The notes below the pieces were generated by a model. It searched no databases. It saw nothing but the letters and a program-made list of their open reading frames with translations, and was not told the DNA's origin. The translations under genes were made by a program, and so were the position numbers. A stretch of DNA of 64,000 nucleotides, from assembly GCA_016713665.1 (NCBI GenBank), contig JADJOR010000011.1, forward strand, positions 248,001 to 312,000, read 5' to 3'. Below are positions 44,163-52,471 of this stretch, in pieces (position 1 is the stretch's first letter; each line of letters starts with the position of its first letter). This DNA is from Deltaproteobacteria bacterium. GTDB lineage: Bacteria > Myxococcota_A > UBA9160 > UBA4427.

Positions 44163-44984
44163 ATGCTCGACATCCAGCCCGTGAATCCCACCCTCGGCGC
44201 GAACGTCTCCGGCGTCGATCTCCGCAAGCCCCTGTCGCCGGCGGATCGCGACGCGATCGAGGCGGCGCTGGTCGAGTACGGCGTGCTCTTCTTCCGCAAG
44301 CAGGACATCACGCCCGAGCAGCACATCGCCTTCGCCCGCCAGTTCGGCGAGCTCGACGTGCCGCCGCTGCAGACGAAGTACAGCGCGAATCCCGAGATGA
44401 CCGTCCTCGACCAGGACTCGCCGAAGGGCGAAGGCGCCGACGAGTGGCACAGCGACAATACCTTCGCCGCCATTCCGCCGATGGGCTCGGTCCTGCGCGC
44501 GGTCATGATCCCGCCGCTCGGCGGCGACACCTGCTGGGCCAACATGCATGCCGCCTACGACGCCCTGTCCGGCCCCCTGCGCCGCATGGTCGACGAGCTC
44601 TCCGCCGTCCACGACATCACGAAGCCGATGCGCAAGGCGATCGCCGCGGGCCACAGCGTCGAGTCCCTCGCCGACATCCAGGCGCAGTGGCCGCCCGTCG
44701 TCCATCCCGTCGCGCGGACGCATCCCGTGACGAAGAAGAAGGCCCTCTTCGTGAACGGCAACTCGACGACCCAGCTCGTCGGCATGAGCGAGCGCGAGAG
44801 CGAGACGATCCTGCGCCTGCTGATCGACCACGTCCGCGACCCGCTCTTCCAGGTCCGCTTCTCGTGGGATCTCCACTCGATGGCCTTCTGGGACAACCGC
44901 TCGGTCCAGCACTACGCGGTCCCCGACTACGACCAGCGCCGCATCATGAATCGGGTGACGATCGTCGGCGATCGGCCGTACTGA
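44163..44984 (+). CDS. TauD/TfdA-family Fe(II)/2-oxoglutarate dioxygenase
   Basis: A 273-residue dioxygenase. The iron-binding facial triad is complete: His96 and Asp98 in EWHSDNTF, and His250 in WDNRSVQHYA. The 2-oxoglutarate carboxylate is bound by Arg264 (RRIMNRVTI), matching TauD R270. It hydroxylates a substrate, often a sulfonate, phenoxyacetate or similar carboxylate, with loss of CO2 from 2-oxoglutarate. First gene of an operon with a cupin, a PaaK-like ligase and an amidohydrolase. ATG has GAGGT upstream. Confidence 0.95.
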   Translation: MLDIQPVNPTLGANVSGVDLRKPLSPADRDAIEAALVEYGVLFFRKQDITPEQHIAFARQFGELDVPPLQTKYSANPEMTVLDQDSPKGEGADEWHSDNTFAAIPPMGSVLRAVMIPPLGGDTCWANMHAAYDALSGPLRRMVDELSAVHDITKPMRKAIAAGHSVESLADIQAQWPPVVHPVARTHPVTKKKALFVNGNSTTQLVGMSERESETILRLLIDHVRDPLFQVRFSWDLHSMAFWDNRSVQHYAVPDYDQRRIMNRVTIVGDRPY

Positions 44985-45083
44985 TACCGGAACGCGAAGC
45001 GATCGATGCGGCGAACGACCCGAGCGGGCGCTCGCGCCGCGAAGCCCAACCCCGACGAACACGAAGAAATGACGAGGTCCGAC

Positions 45084-45539
45084 ATGCCCGAGCTCCGATT
45101 CCGACATCTCGACGGCGAGAAATGGCAGGAGGTCCGCGCTCTCGAGATCGACGGCCGACGGGCCAGCGTCCGGGAGAAGTGGCTCGACTTCACGCCGTCG
45201 TTCCTCTCACTCTACGCCGAGTGGGATCCCGGCATGATGGTCCACAAGCACGGTCACAACAGCGACCACGTCGTCTACGTCATCAAGGGCGAGATGACCT
45301 GCGGCGACGTCGTCTGCAAGGCCGGCATGCACATCACGCTCGAGAAGGGCGCCGCCTTCGGCCCCTTCGTCGCCGGTCCGGAGGGCGTCGTGCTCTTCGA
45401 GGTCATGATGGGCGATCCCCGCTCGTTCGCCGCCGATCCCGAGGGCTGGAAGAAGCTCCTCGCCTCGAAGAACGCGAAGCAGCTCCCCAACCCGCCGATC
45501 GACATGCCGGACTGGCTCGTCGACACGCGCTCGAAGTAG
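45084..45539 (+). CDS. Cupin-fold protein
   Basis: A 151-residue single-domain cupin. The first cupin motif carries HKHGHNSDHVVYVIKGEM with His54, His56 and His58 as probable metal ligands; the second is weaker (EKGAAFGPFVAGPEG). It may be a metal-dependent dioxygenase, isomerase or lactone-handling enzyme in the same pathway as the upstream TauD-type enzyme. ATG at 45084 was chosen (GAGG 6 bp upstream); ATG at 45069 is in frame. The ligase gene follows after 9 bp. Confidence 0.88.
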   Translation: MPELRFRHLDGEKWQEVRALEIDGRRASVREKWLDFTPSFLSLYAEWDPGMMVHKHGHNSDHVVYVIKGEMTCGDVVCKAGMHITLEKGAAFGPFVAGPEGVVLFEVMMGDPRSFAADPEGWKKLLASKNAKQLPNPPIDMPDWLVDTRSK

Positions 45540-45548
45540 GTCGTTCCG

Positions 45549-46931
45549 ATGAGCAAGAAGTTCCGCCGACTGCACGAGGTCCTCGACTACCAGGCGCTGA
45601 TGCGGGCCCACGTTCCGCCGCCGGAGTATTTCGAGAGCGACTATCTGATCGGCCCCGAGGCGATCGAGAAGCGCCAGCTCGAGCGCCTGAAGAAGAAGGT
45701 CGCCGCCGCCTACCAGGTCCCCTTCTACAAGCGACGCTTCGATGCGGCGGGCTTCCATCCCGACCAGGTGAAGTCGCTCGCGGACCTCTCGCGGGCCCCC
45801 GCCTACCGCGTCGACGACATCCGCAAGAGCATCGAGGCGAACCCGCCCCTCGGCGACTATCAAGGGGCGTCGCTCGAGAACGCCGCCGAGGAGCCGCTGC
45901 GCGTCTACATGTCGGGCGCTACGACGGGCGCGGCCCGACCGACCCTCTACACCCACTGGGACCGCGAGGCGGGTGCCATCCTCACGGCCCGCGCCCTCTA
46001 CGCCCAGGGCATCCGGCCGGGCGACGTCGTCATCAACGCCTGGGCCTACTCGACCCACAACGGCGCCTTCTCGATGGACGAAGCGCTCCACCGCTGGCTC
46101 TCCTGCGTCGTGCTGACGACCGGGACCGGCAACGTGACGAGCAGCCGCCGCCAGGTCGAGCTCGCCCGCCAGTACAAGGCGACGGCGATCCTGACGACGG
46201 GCGACTATCTGCTCCATCTCGCCGACGTGGCCCGCGAGATGGGCCTCGATCCGAAGAAGGACTTCAATTTGAAGGCGCTCCCCAACATCGGGGACCGCGA
46301 GAAGCTCGAGGAGACCTTCGGGCTGCCGGTGTACCAGTCGTACGGCTTCCATGAGGTCCAGTGGGTCGCGATCGAATGTCCGGCGCGCCAGGGACTCCAC
46401 GTCTTCGAGGATGCCTTCATCGCCGAGGTCGTCGACAAGGAGACGGGCGAGCCGGTGCCGGAGGGAACGCTCGGCAGCCTCTGCATCACCGACCTCTACA
46501 AGACCGGCAGCTCCCAGGTCCGCTACAACATCCAGGACCTGTCGGCGCTGATGCCGCGCGAGAAGTGCGCCTGCGGCTCCTGGCTGCGGCGGATCGCGCC
46601 CTTCGCCGGCCGCGCCGACAACATGGTGAAGCTGCGCGGGGTCAACATCTGGCCCGAGGCGATCGGCGAGGTCGCGCTCCAGGACCATCGGCTCGAGAAC
46701 GAGTACTTCGTGCGCGCGGTGCGCCAGGCCGAGCGGGACGAGATGATCGCCCACGTGACGACGCGCGCGCCGGCGTCGCAGTACGAGGAGATCGCGCGCT
46801 CGACCGAGGGCCGGCTGAAGGAGCGCTTCGGCGTCCGGATCCTGGTCGAGGTCTCCGCGGTCGACTCGCTCGACGCATGGACCGAGGTCAAGACGGCGCC
46901 CAAGCCGAAGCGGTTCAAGGACGAGCGCTGA
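45549..46931 (+). CDS. PaaK-like (phenylacetate-CoA ligase family) adenylate-forming enzyme
   Basis: A 460-residue acyl/aryl-CoA ligase of the PaaK type. The P-loop-like motif YMSGATTGAARP is near residue 120; further motifs are YQSYGFHEV, the CxCGSW cysteines near 352 and the hinge/core GRADNMVKLRGVNIWP. It activates a carboxylic acid with ATP and CoA, entering an aromatic or fatty-acid-like substrate into beta-oxidation-type breakdown. Third gene of the 44163-47827 operon; the following amidohydrolase gene starts 44 bp later. Confidence 0.93.
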   Translation: MSKKFRRLHEVLDYQALMRAHVPPPEYFESDYLIGPEAIEKRQLERLKKKVAAAYQVPFYKRRFDAAGFHPDQVKSLADLSRAPAYRVDDIRKSIEANPPLGDYQGASLENAAEEPLRVYMSGATTGAARPTLYTHWDREAGAILTARALYAQGIRPGDVVINAWAYSTHNGAFSMDEALHRWLSCVVLTTGTGNVTSSRRQVELARQYKATAILTTGDYLLHLADVAREMGLDPKKDFNLKALPNIGDREKLEETFGLPVYQSYGFHEVQWVAIECPARQGLHVFEDAFIAEVVDKETGEPVPEGTLGSLCITDLYKTGSSQVRYNIQDLSALMPREKCACGSWLRRIAPFAGRADNMVKLRGVNIWPEAIGEVALQDHRLENEYFVRAVRQAERDEMIAHVTTRAPASQYEEIARSTEGRLKERFGVRILVEVSAVDSLDAWTEVKTAPKPKRFKDER

Positions 46932-46975
46932 GCGACGCGGCGATTTCCATCGACACGGGGAGCCGGAGAAGAGCC

Positions 46976-47827
46976 ATGGGTGCGATCGACGTCTGGTGCA
47001 ACGGGTTCACGCTCGAGCACAAGGCCCGCTGGGAGAAGGTGATCGAGGCTCAAGGCCTGGCGCTCCGGATCCGCAAGGGCGACGACGATTCGTTCGTCGA
47101 GCCCGAGGGCATGGTCGCCCGACTCGACGCGATCGGGTTCTCGACGCTGCTGCTCGCCGCCTGCGAGGTCCCGGAGCACGCCCTGCCCTTCGCCTACGAA
47201 CGCTACGCAAGCACGCCCGCCCTCGTGACGCAGCTCGCCCGCGCCCATCCCGGACGCTTCTACGGGCTCTTCAGCGTCGATCCGACGACCGGCCAGGAAG
47301 GCGTCGAGGAGGCCGCCCGCGCCCTCGCGCAGAAGGAGTTCGTCGGCCTCCACTGCCATACCCACAGCTGGGACCGTCCCTTCGACCACCGCGACTACTA
47401 CCCCTACTACGCCCTCTGCGCCGACCACGACGTCCCCTTCATCATGCAGGCGGGGACGTCGGGTGGCATCATGCCGTCGGAGTGCGGCAAGCCGATCGGC
47501 ATCGATCGCCCCGCGCTCTACTTCGGGCGAGTCCGCTTCGTGCTCTCCCATCTCGGCTGGCCCTGGACCGAAGAGGCGATCGCGATGGCGATGAAGTTCC
47601 CGAACGTCTTCATGGGCACCGCCGCCTGGCCCGCCCACCGCTGGCCCGCCGCCTTCGTCGACTTCGTGAAGGGTCAGGGCCGCGGCAAATGCATGCTGGG
47701 CACGAGCTTCCCGACCGTGGGCCATCGCCACGCCCTGTCGCGCCTCGACGGCCTCGGCCTCGATCCCGAGGTCCGCTTCGAGTATCTCGAGGGCGCCGCG
47801 CGCCGCGTCTTCACCCGGATCGCCTGA
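46976..47827 (+). CDS. Amidohydrolase-2-like protein lacking the N-terminal HxH metal site
   Basis: A 283-residue TIM-barrel protein of the Amidohydrolase_2 superfamily. The family normally opens with a DxHxH metal motif, but here the same strand reads MGAIDVWCNGF, with no histidine pair. Later conserved elements are kept: GLHCHTHSWDRPF, FVLSHLGWPW and LGTSFPTVGH. It may bind metal differently or have lost that site. Last gene of the dioxygenase-cupin-ligase operon. ATG at 46976 has GGAGA upstream. Confidence 0.9.
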   Translation: MGAIDVWCNGFTLEHKARWEKVIEAQGLALRIRKGDDDSFVEPEGMVARLDAIGFSTLLLAACEVPEHALPFAYERYASTPALVTQLARAHPGRFYGLFSVDPTTGQEGVEEAARALAQKEFVGLHCHTHSWDRPFDHRDYYPYYALCADHDVPFIMQAGTSGGIMPSECGKPIGIDRPALYFGRVRFVLSHLGWPWTEEAIAMAMKFPNVFMGTAAWPAHRWPAAFVDFVKGQGRGKCMLGTSFPTVGHRHALSRLDGLGLDPEVRFEYLEGAARRVFTRIA

Positions 47828-47963
47828 GCGGCCACGGGCGCAGGCCCCGAGCGGTCTCAACCCGCCCCGGCCCGATCCGGCAGGATCGGCAGAACGCGTG
47901 CGTGGAATCGGCAGCGCAACCGCAGATCGACGAAGCCGGGCAATCTCCGGGACCAGGCCCAGA

Positions 47964-47991
47964 CCCCGCGGTCACGCCCCCGTCCGCGGGG
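47964..47991 (+). terminator. GC-rich hairpin, possible terminator
   Basis: Perfect 8 bp arms CCCCGCGG and CCGCGGGG with a 12 nt loop, about 140 bp after the end of the dioxygenase-cupin-ligase-amidohydrolase operon. No U-tract follows, so it is at most a weak or accessory terminator. Confidence 0.35.
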
Positions 47992-48042
47992 ATCGCGGCG
48001 ACTCGGGCTCGGCCGCCCGCGACGACCCGAGCTGGCCACAGA

Positions 48043-48070
48043 TTGCCATGTCTGCTGAGTGGGCTATTCC
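48043..48070 (+). promoter_or_regulatory. Candidate sigma70-like promoter of the VPEP protein gene
   Basis: TTGCCA and TATTCC separated by 16 bp, 60 bp upstream of the ATG at 48131, in the least GC-rich part of the intergenic region. Match to consensus is partial. Confidence 0.3.
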
Positions 48071-48130
48071 GTAAAAGGACGTGAGCTCCAGACCTCGACG
48101 CGCCGATCCGCGCCACCCGGGAGGTGAGCA

Positions 48131-50158
48131 ATGGCTGGTGTATGGTCCCGGGAACGGACCGCCGAAACCCTCGACGTGACCGTCGCTCTCGACGCAACGA
48201 ACGAACGTCGTCGGAAGGCTCGACGCCTCGAGAGCGTCTCACGACTCGCCGGACTCCTGTCGCTCTCCTGCATGATCGCGCTCGTGCTCGTGCTCGTGCT
48301 CGCGGGCGCCGCCGAGGCGCGAACGCGAAACTTCTGCAAGTACGAGCCCTGGTACGGCGGCAAGGCCGTCAGCTGCGGTCGCCATCTCCAGCCGGCCTGC
48401 AGCAGCGCGCCGGCCTGTGACGCGGGCTTCAACGGCTACAGCGGGAGCCCCTTCCCCGTCACGATCAGCTGTCCGACGATCGACCTGCCCTTTCCGCTCT
48501 CCGACGTCAACATCCCCGACGTCAAGCTCAATTCGGGTTGCTACGACCGGCGGCCGACCTGCGAGAGCTGCGGCGGCCAGGGCGAACCGCCGTGTCCGCC
48601 GCAGGTGGCGGGCGTCTGTGCGGTCGGATGTGAAGCGGGGCTCGAAGTGAACACGAGCTCGCTGACCTGCGAGGAGCCGGCGCCCGTCGGAATCCCCTGC
48701 GTTCCGGGTCTCGGCAATTGCCCCAGCGGGCTCGTCTGCTCCCTCGCCGGTCAATGCTCCCACAAGCCGGCGATCGAGGGGGAAACCTGCGACATCACCG
48801 CCCCGTGCGGTCCCGACCTGACCTGTACCGCCGGCATCCCCCAGCGCTGCAACGTTCGCGGTGACGTCGGCGACGCCTGTCACCTCACGCTTCCCTGCAA
48901 GGATGGCCTCTTCTGCCAGGCCTTCAGCCAGGTCTGCCAGGCCTATCGCAAGCCGGGCCAGGGCTGCAGCGCGCTCAATCCCTGCATCGACGGCGCTTCG
49001 TGCGAGGCCTGCTTCACGTCGAAGTGCAACGCGCCGCTCCAATGCTTCTGGAACGACAACAACGGGCTGATCACCGAGCAGCAGTGTCGCAAGCTCTACG
49101 ATTCGGGCAGCAGCCAGTTCGCGTCGAGCATCGGCGCGACGGTGACCTACGGGGCGGGCAACGGCCTGGCGATCGGCGGCGGTGAGTCCCAATCGGTCGG
49201 CGTCGCCTATGGCCAGAACGGCGAGTACGGCTGCTTCACGACCTTCTGCTACGGAGTCGATCTCGACGTGTCCGTCGAGCATTTCGTCTCCGTCGGCATC
49301 GGGACGGATTTCGACTCCACGGATGGGAAATCCTTCGCGGTCTTCGAAGAGGCCCAGACCCCGATCAACCTGCTGAACTTCTCGACCAGCCAGATCTTCG
49401 AGCGCTTCGGCGAGGGTGTCGCCGATCTCCAGGTGGGCGCGCTGAACGGGACCGAGGACGCCTTGTCCTTCGGCCTCGGTCCCAACATCTCTCCGGTCTC
49501 GGCCGGCGCGATGCTCTGCGAGACGGAGCTCGACCCGATCTACACCCTCGACGGGGATCCGGTCTTCGACGGCGACGGCCCCCCGCCCGCGATCTCGAAC
49601 GAGCTGCTCAACCCGAACTTCGACTCGAGCCTCGAGACCTGGAGCTGTACGAACCTCGGCGTGTGCAGCTGGGTCGCGGACGATCCCGACGCGTCGACGA
49701 TCTCGGGATCCGGTCAGGTGACGAGCCCGCCGAGCGGCAGCCTCTCGGTCGAAGGCTGGCTCGAGTCGGGCTGTGTGGCGGTCGAGGCGGGCGAGTACTA
49801 CGAGCTCTCCGCCTATCTCCGCACCGAGGGCGCCCTCCCGGGCTACCTCCTCGGCCTCTGGAGCTCGTCGACGAGCTGCGTCGGGGGGGTCCTGCGGATC
49901 GACCTCCTCGGAACGAGCCCGCCCGACCGCACCTGGCGCAGGCTCGGGGGCGGCGCCTCGCTCGCCCCGCCCGGAGCGCAATCGGTCAAGGTCTTCGTCT
50001 CGGCCACCCGCGACGACGCGACCGGAGCTGCCTCGTCGACCCAGATCGACCAGGCCTATGTCCCGGAGCCGACCGGCGCGCTGCCGCTCGCGGCTCCCCT
50101 CCTCCTGATCTGGACGCTCGAACGAAGGCGCCGGGTTCGGGGCCGGCGCGGAGACTGA
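48131..50158 (+). CDS. Large secreted Cys-rich protein with VPEP-type C-terminal sorting signal
   Basis: A 675-residue exported protein. A long basic N-region and hydrophobic stretch (about 38-60, cleavage near AEA) form an extended signal peptide. Residues about 65-290 are very Cys-rich, with Dickkopf-like or EGF-like CxxxxPCxxG modules repeated several times, probably disulfide-bonded. A middle region (about 320-440) is Gly/Ser-rich and beta-like. Residues about 490-640 resemble a galactose-binding/CBM-type jelly roll. The end is VPEPTGALPLAAPLLLIWTL followed by basic residues: a PEP-CTERM-like signal (VPEP, transmembrane stretch, Arg cluster), implying export through exosortase elsewhere in the genome. 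ATG at 48131 has GGAGGT upstream. Confidence 0.9.
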   Translation: MAGVWSRERTAETLDVTVALDATNERRRKARRLESVSRLAGLLSLSCMIALVLVLVLAGAAEARTRNFCKYEPWYGGKAVSCGRHLQPACSSAPACDAGFNGYSGSPFPVTISCPTIDLPFPLSDVNIPDVKLNSGCYDRRPTCESCGGQGEPPCPPQVAGVCAVGCEAGLEVNTSSLTCEEPAPVGIPCVPGLGNCPSGLVCSLAGQCSHKPAIEGETCDITAPCGPDLTCTAGIPQRCNVRGDVGDACHLTLPCKDGLFCQAFSQVCQAYRKPGQGCSALNPCIDGASCEACFTSKCNAPLQCFWNDNNGLITEQQCRKLYDSGSSQFASSIGATVTYGAGNGLAIGGGESQSVGVAYGQNGEYGCFTTFCYGVDLDVSVEHFVSVGIGTDFDSTDGKSFAVFEEAQTPINLLNFSTSQIFERFGEGVADLQVGALNGTEDALSFGLGPNISPVSAGAMLCETELDPIYTLDGDPVFDGDGPPPAISNELLNPNFDSSLETWSCTNLGVCSWVADDPDASTISGSGQVTSPPSGSLSVEGWLESGCVAVEAGEYYELSAYLRTEGALPGYLLGLWSSSTSCVGGVLRIDLLGTSPPDRTWRRLGGGASLAPPGAQSVKVFVSATRDDATGAASSTQIDQAYVPEPTGALPLAAPLLLIWTLERRRRVRGRRGD

Positions 50159-50311
50159 CGCCTCGGGACGTCCAGCCCGCCGCTGAATCATCGCGACGCC
50201 ACGAAGCGACTCCCATCGCGCGAGCGAATCTCTATCCTCCAGCGGGACGGCGACGCCGGATCCCTCCGGAACCACTTCCCCTGCAATGCCCGAGCCCCTG
50301 GAGCCTCATCG

Positions 50312-51481
50312 ATGCGCAACGGATTCAAGGTCTTCGACGCCGACGCCCACGTCGTCTATCCCCGCGATCTCTGGTTCAAATACCTCGACAAGAAGCACGT
50401 CTCCCGGATCGAGGTCCGCGATCCCGCCGGCCTGCAGCACTACAACCCGGTGATGGTCGACGGCCGCTACACGCAGCATCCGACCTCCCTCTACGGCCAG
50501 TTCCAGAAGGCGATCGACTGGACCCACGAGGACATGGTCGAACAGTACGGCGACCTCATCACGAAGGGCTTCAGCGGCGAGCGCGTCGCAAAGGCTCTGG
50601 CCCGGGAGGGCATCGACCTCGCCGTCATCTACGGCCCCGAGTACGACCTCTGGTTCGACGGCATCGACCCGGACCTGCAGGCGGCCATGGTGCGCGCCTA
50701 CAACCGCTGGGGCCAGGAGATGCGCGAGACCTCCGGCGGCCGCGTGCTCACCGCCTCGCCGATCGCGCTGGGCGACGTCAAGCGCGCGATCGAGGAGATC
50801 GAGTACGCCTACCACGTGCTCGGCCACCGCAGCTTCTGGGCCCGCCCGAACTTCCTGAACGGGCGCAACCTCGGCGACCGCTACTACGACCCGATCTACG
50901 CGCTGATCGAGAGCCTCGACTGTGCCTTCGCGACCCACGAGTTCATGGGCTTCGCGACCGAGAGCGAGGGCTCGAACCGCTTCTTCACCTTCACCGAGTG
51001 GCACACCGTGGTCCATCCCCACGAGGCCATGAATGCCATGCTCTCGATGCTCGTCCACGGCGTCTTCGAGCGCTTCCCGAAGCTCCGCTGCGGCTACCTC
51101 GAGGCCGGCTGCGGCTGGGTCCCCTCCTGGCTCCACCGCATCGACGAGCAGCTCGAGCTGGCCGGCGCCAAGGAGTTCCCCGAGCTGACGATGAGCGCGA
51201 CCGAATACTTCAAGCGCAACTGCTGGACGACGACCGAATGCGAGGACCCCTTCGTCGCCGACGTGATCCGCTGGCTCGGCAACGACCACATCGTCTTCGA
51301 GAGCGACTTCCCCCATCCGGACTCGAAGTACCCGGAGGCGACGAAGCACTTCCTCGAGCTGCCGAAGGACCTGCTCTCGGACGAAAGCAAGCGCAAGATC
51401 CTCTGGGACAACGCGATCGACTTCTACCGGCTGCCGGAGTCGTATCTGCCGACCGAGTACGTCGAGGCGGGGTCCGATTAG
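50312..51481 (+). CDS. Amidohydrolase-2 family protein
   Basis: A 389-residue TIM-barrel hydrolase of the Amidohydrolase_2 family. It opens FKVFDADAHVVYP, the DADxH form typical of this subgroup, with further elements ATHEFMGF, CGYLEAGCGWVPSWLHR and FESDFPHPDSKYP (catalytic Asp). The reaction is unknown; relatives act on aromatic or lactone substrates. It is a more distant relative of the paralogs at 52472 and 56613. Its stop lies 5 bp before a MITE-like repeat element, which may sit as its 3' boundary. Confidence 0.93.
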   Translation: MRNGFKVFDADAHVVYPRDLWFKYLDKKHVSRIEVRDPAGLQHYNPVMVDGRYTQHPTSLYGQFQKAIDWTHEDMVEQYGDLITKGFSGERVAKALAREGIDLAVIYGPEYDLWFDGIDPDLQAAMVRAYNRWGQEMRETSGGRVLTASPIALGDVKRAIEEIEYAYHVLGHRSFWARPNFLNGRNLGDRYYDPIYALIESLDCAFATHEFMGFATESEGSNRFFTFTEWHTVVHPHEAMNAMLSMLVHGVFERFPKLRCGYLEAGCGWVPSWLHRIDEQLELAGAKEFPELTMSATEYFKRNCWTTTECEDPFVADVIRWLGNDHIVFESDFPHPDSKYPEATKHFLELPKDLLSDESKRKILWDNAIDFYRLPESYLPTEYVEAGSD

Positions 51482-51486
51482 GGCGT

Positions 51487-51652
51487 CTCACAAGGCACGA
51501 CCGACGCGGCACTCGGGGCGCGAATGGCTCGCCCTTGGCACGGCCATCATCGCTTCTCGGTTGTGGTCGCGTCTGCGACCGACTGGATGGGGCGAACTTC
51601 AGGCTGCGCTTTACTTCGCGCCCCGAGCACCGCGCCGGTCGCTCGCTGGGGT
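51487..51652 (+). mobile_element. 166 bp palindromic MITE-like element, copy A
   Basis: First of two copies of a short repeat with terminal inverted repeats. Its first 57 bp match the reverse complement of copy B (52391-52447) at 55 of 57 positions, and 51598-51627 match the other end at 29 of 30; the centre is more diverged. The left TIR begins CTCACAAGGCACGACCGACG; the right TIR (from about 51615) is degenerate near its outer end. No transposase is encoded. It begins 5 bp after the stop of the amidohydrolase gene ending at 51481. Confidence 0.85.
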
Positions 51653-51869
51653 GCTGATCGGATTCGGGCACGGGGATCGGTGGGCGATTCGAGTCCAGGA
51701 GAAGGACACGTCGCTCGCGCTCTCGCCCTACCAGAGTGGGTCTTCGCGCTTCGAAGCGGCTTCGGCTGAGTCCTCTCCGGCGACTCGATGAACCCGCGAG
51801 GGCTGTCGTCGGTGGCGATCCGGGCGGGCACGTCCCAACATTGGGAGATCTCGAAGCCGGGAGAACGCG

Positions 51870-52202
51870 ATGGGCGACCGAATGGCCAGGCTGAATCAGC
51901 GCCCGATTCCGCCTGCTGCGCTGGAGGATCCCGACGCGGTCGAAATGTTGCGCGTCTGGATCGCAAGCGAAGGGCTGCACTGCTCGATCAAGGTCGGGAT
52001 GTACGTCGAGTCGACGGACGTCCCCGAGGAAGCGGCCTGGGGCAAGATCCTCGCCGACACGGCACGACACGTCGCTCGCGCTCTGTCGACGGGCTACGCG
52101 CAGGACCCCGAGACCATCCTCGAAGGCATCCGCGCCCGATTCCTCGAGGAGCTCGACTCCCCCACCTCCGATGTCGAAGGCGACTTCTTCATCTCGAACT
52201 GA
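51870..52202 (+). CDS. DUF5076-type small protein between the two MITE copies
   Basis: A 110-residue cytosolic protein of the uncharacterised DUF5076 type, by its ALEDPDAVEMLRVWIASEGL block, the WGKILADTARHVARAL helix and the Gln-Asp-Pro-Glu tail helix. No function is known. ATG at 51870 has GGGAG at 6 bp spacing; the 217 bp before it, between MITE copy A and the start, show no gene. Flanked symmetrically by inverted repeat copies, it could be carried cargo or a resident gene around which the repeats inserted. Confidence 0.8.
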   Translation: MGDRMARLNQRPIPPAALEDPDAVEMLRVWIASEGLHCSIKVGMYVESTDVPEEAAWGKILADTARHVARALSTGYAQDPETILEGIRARFLEELDSPTSDVEGDFFISN

Positions 52203-52281
52203 TCCCTACCCCGCCCGGCTCGAACCACTCCGTCCCATAGCGAGCGGGTCGGAGCACGGCGATTCGCCAGACAAACCGATA

Positions 52282-52447
52282 CTCACAAGGCGCGACCGAC
52301 GCGGCACTCGGGGCGCGAAGTAAAGCGCAGCCCGAAGCCCGATCTGCCGAGTCGGTCGCAACATTGCCTGACGTCGAGAAGCAACGCCGACCGTGCCAAG
52401 GGCGAGCCATTCGCGCCCCGAGTGCCGCGCCGGTCGCGCCTTGTGAG
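52282..52447 (-). mobile_element. 166 bp palindromic MITE-like element, copy B (inverted)
   Basis: Inverted second copy of the element at 51487. Its 38 bp terminal repeats (52282-52319 and 52410-52447) match at 37 of 38 positions, so the whole unit can form a long hairpin. No direct target-site duplication is obvious. It ends 24 bp from the stop of the amidohydrolase gene at 52472, mirroring copy A beside its own amidohydrolase. Confidence 0.88.
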
Positions 52448-52471
52448 ACCGCGGTGATCGAACAATCGCGT

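Larger units (their letters stand above)
47828..48130 (+). other. Intergenic region without recognised gene
   Basis: About 300 bp with no gene-like frame. It holds a strong GC hairpin at 47964-47991 and a weak sigma70-like promoter (TTGCCA 48043-48048, TATTCC 48065-48070) before the VPEP protein gene. Nothing else was recognised. Confidence 0.6.
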
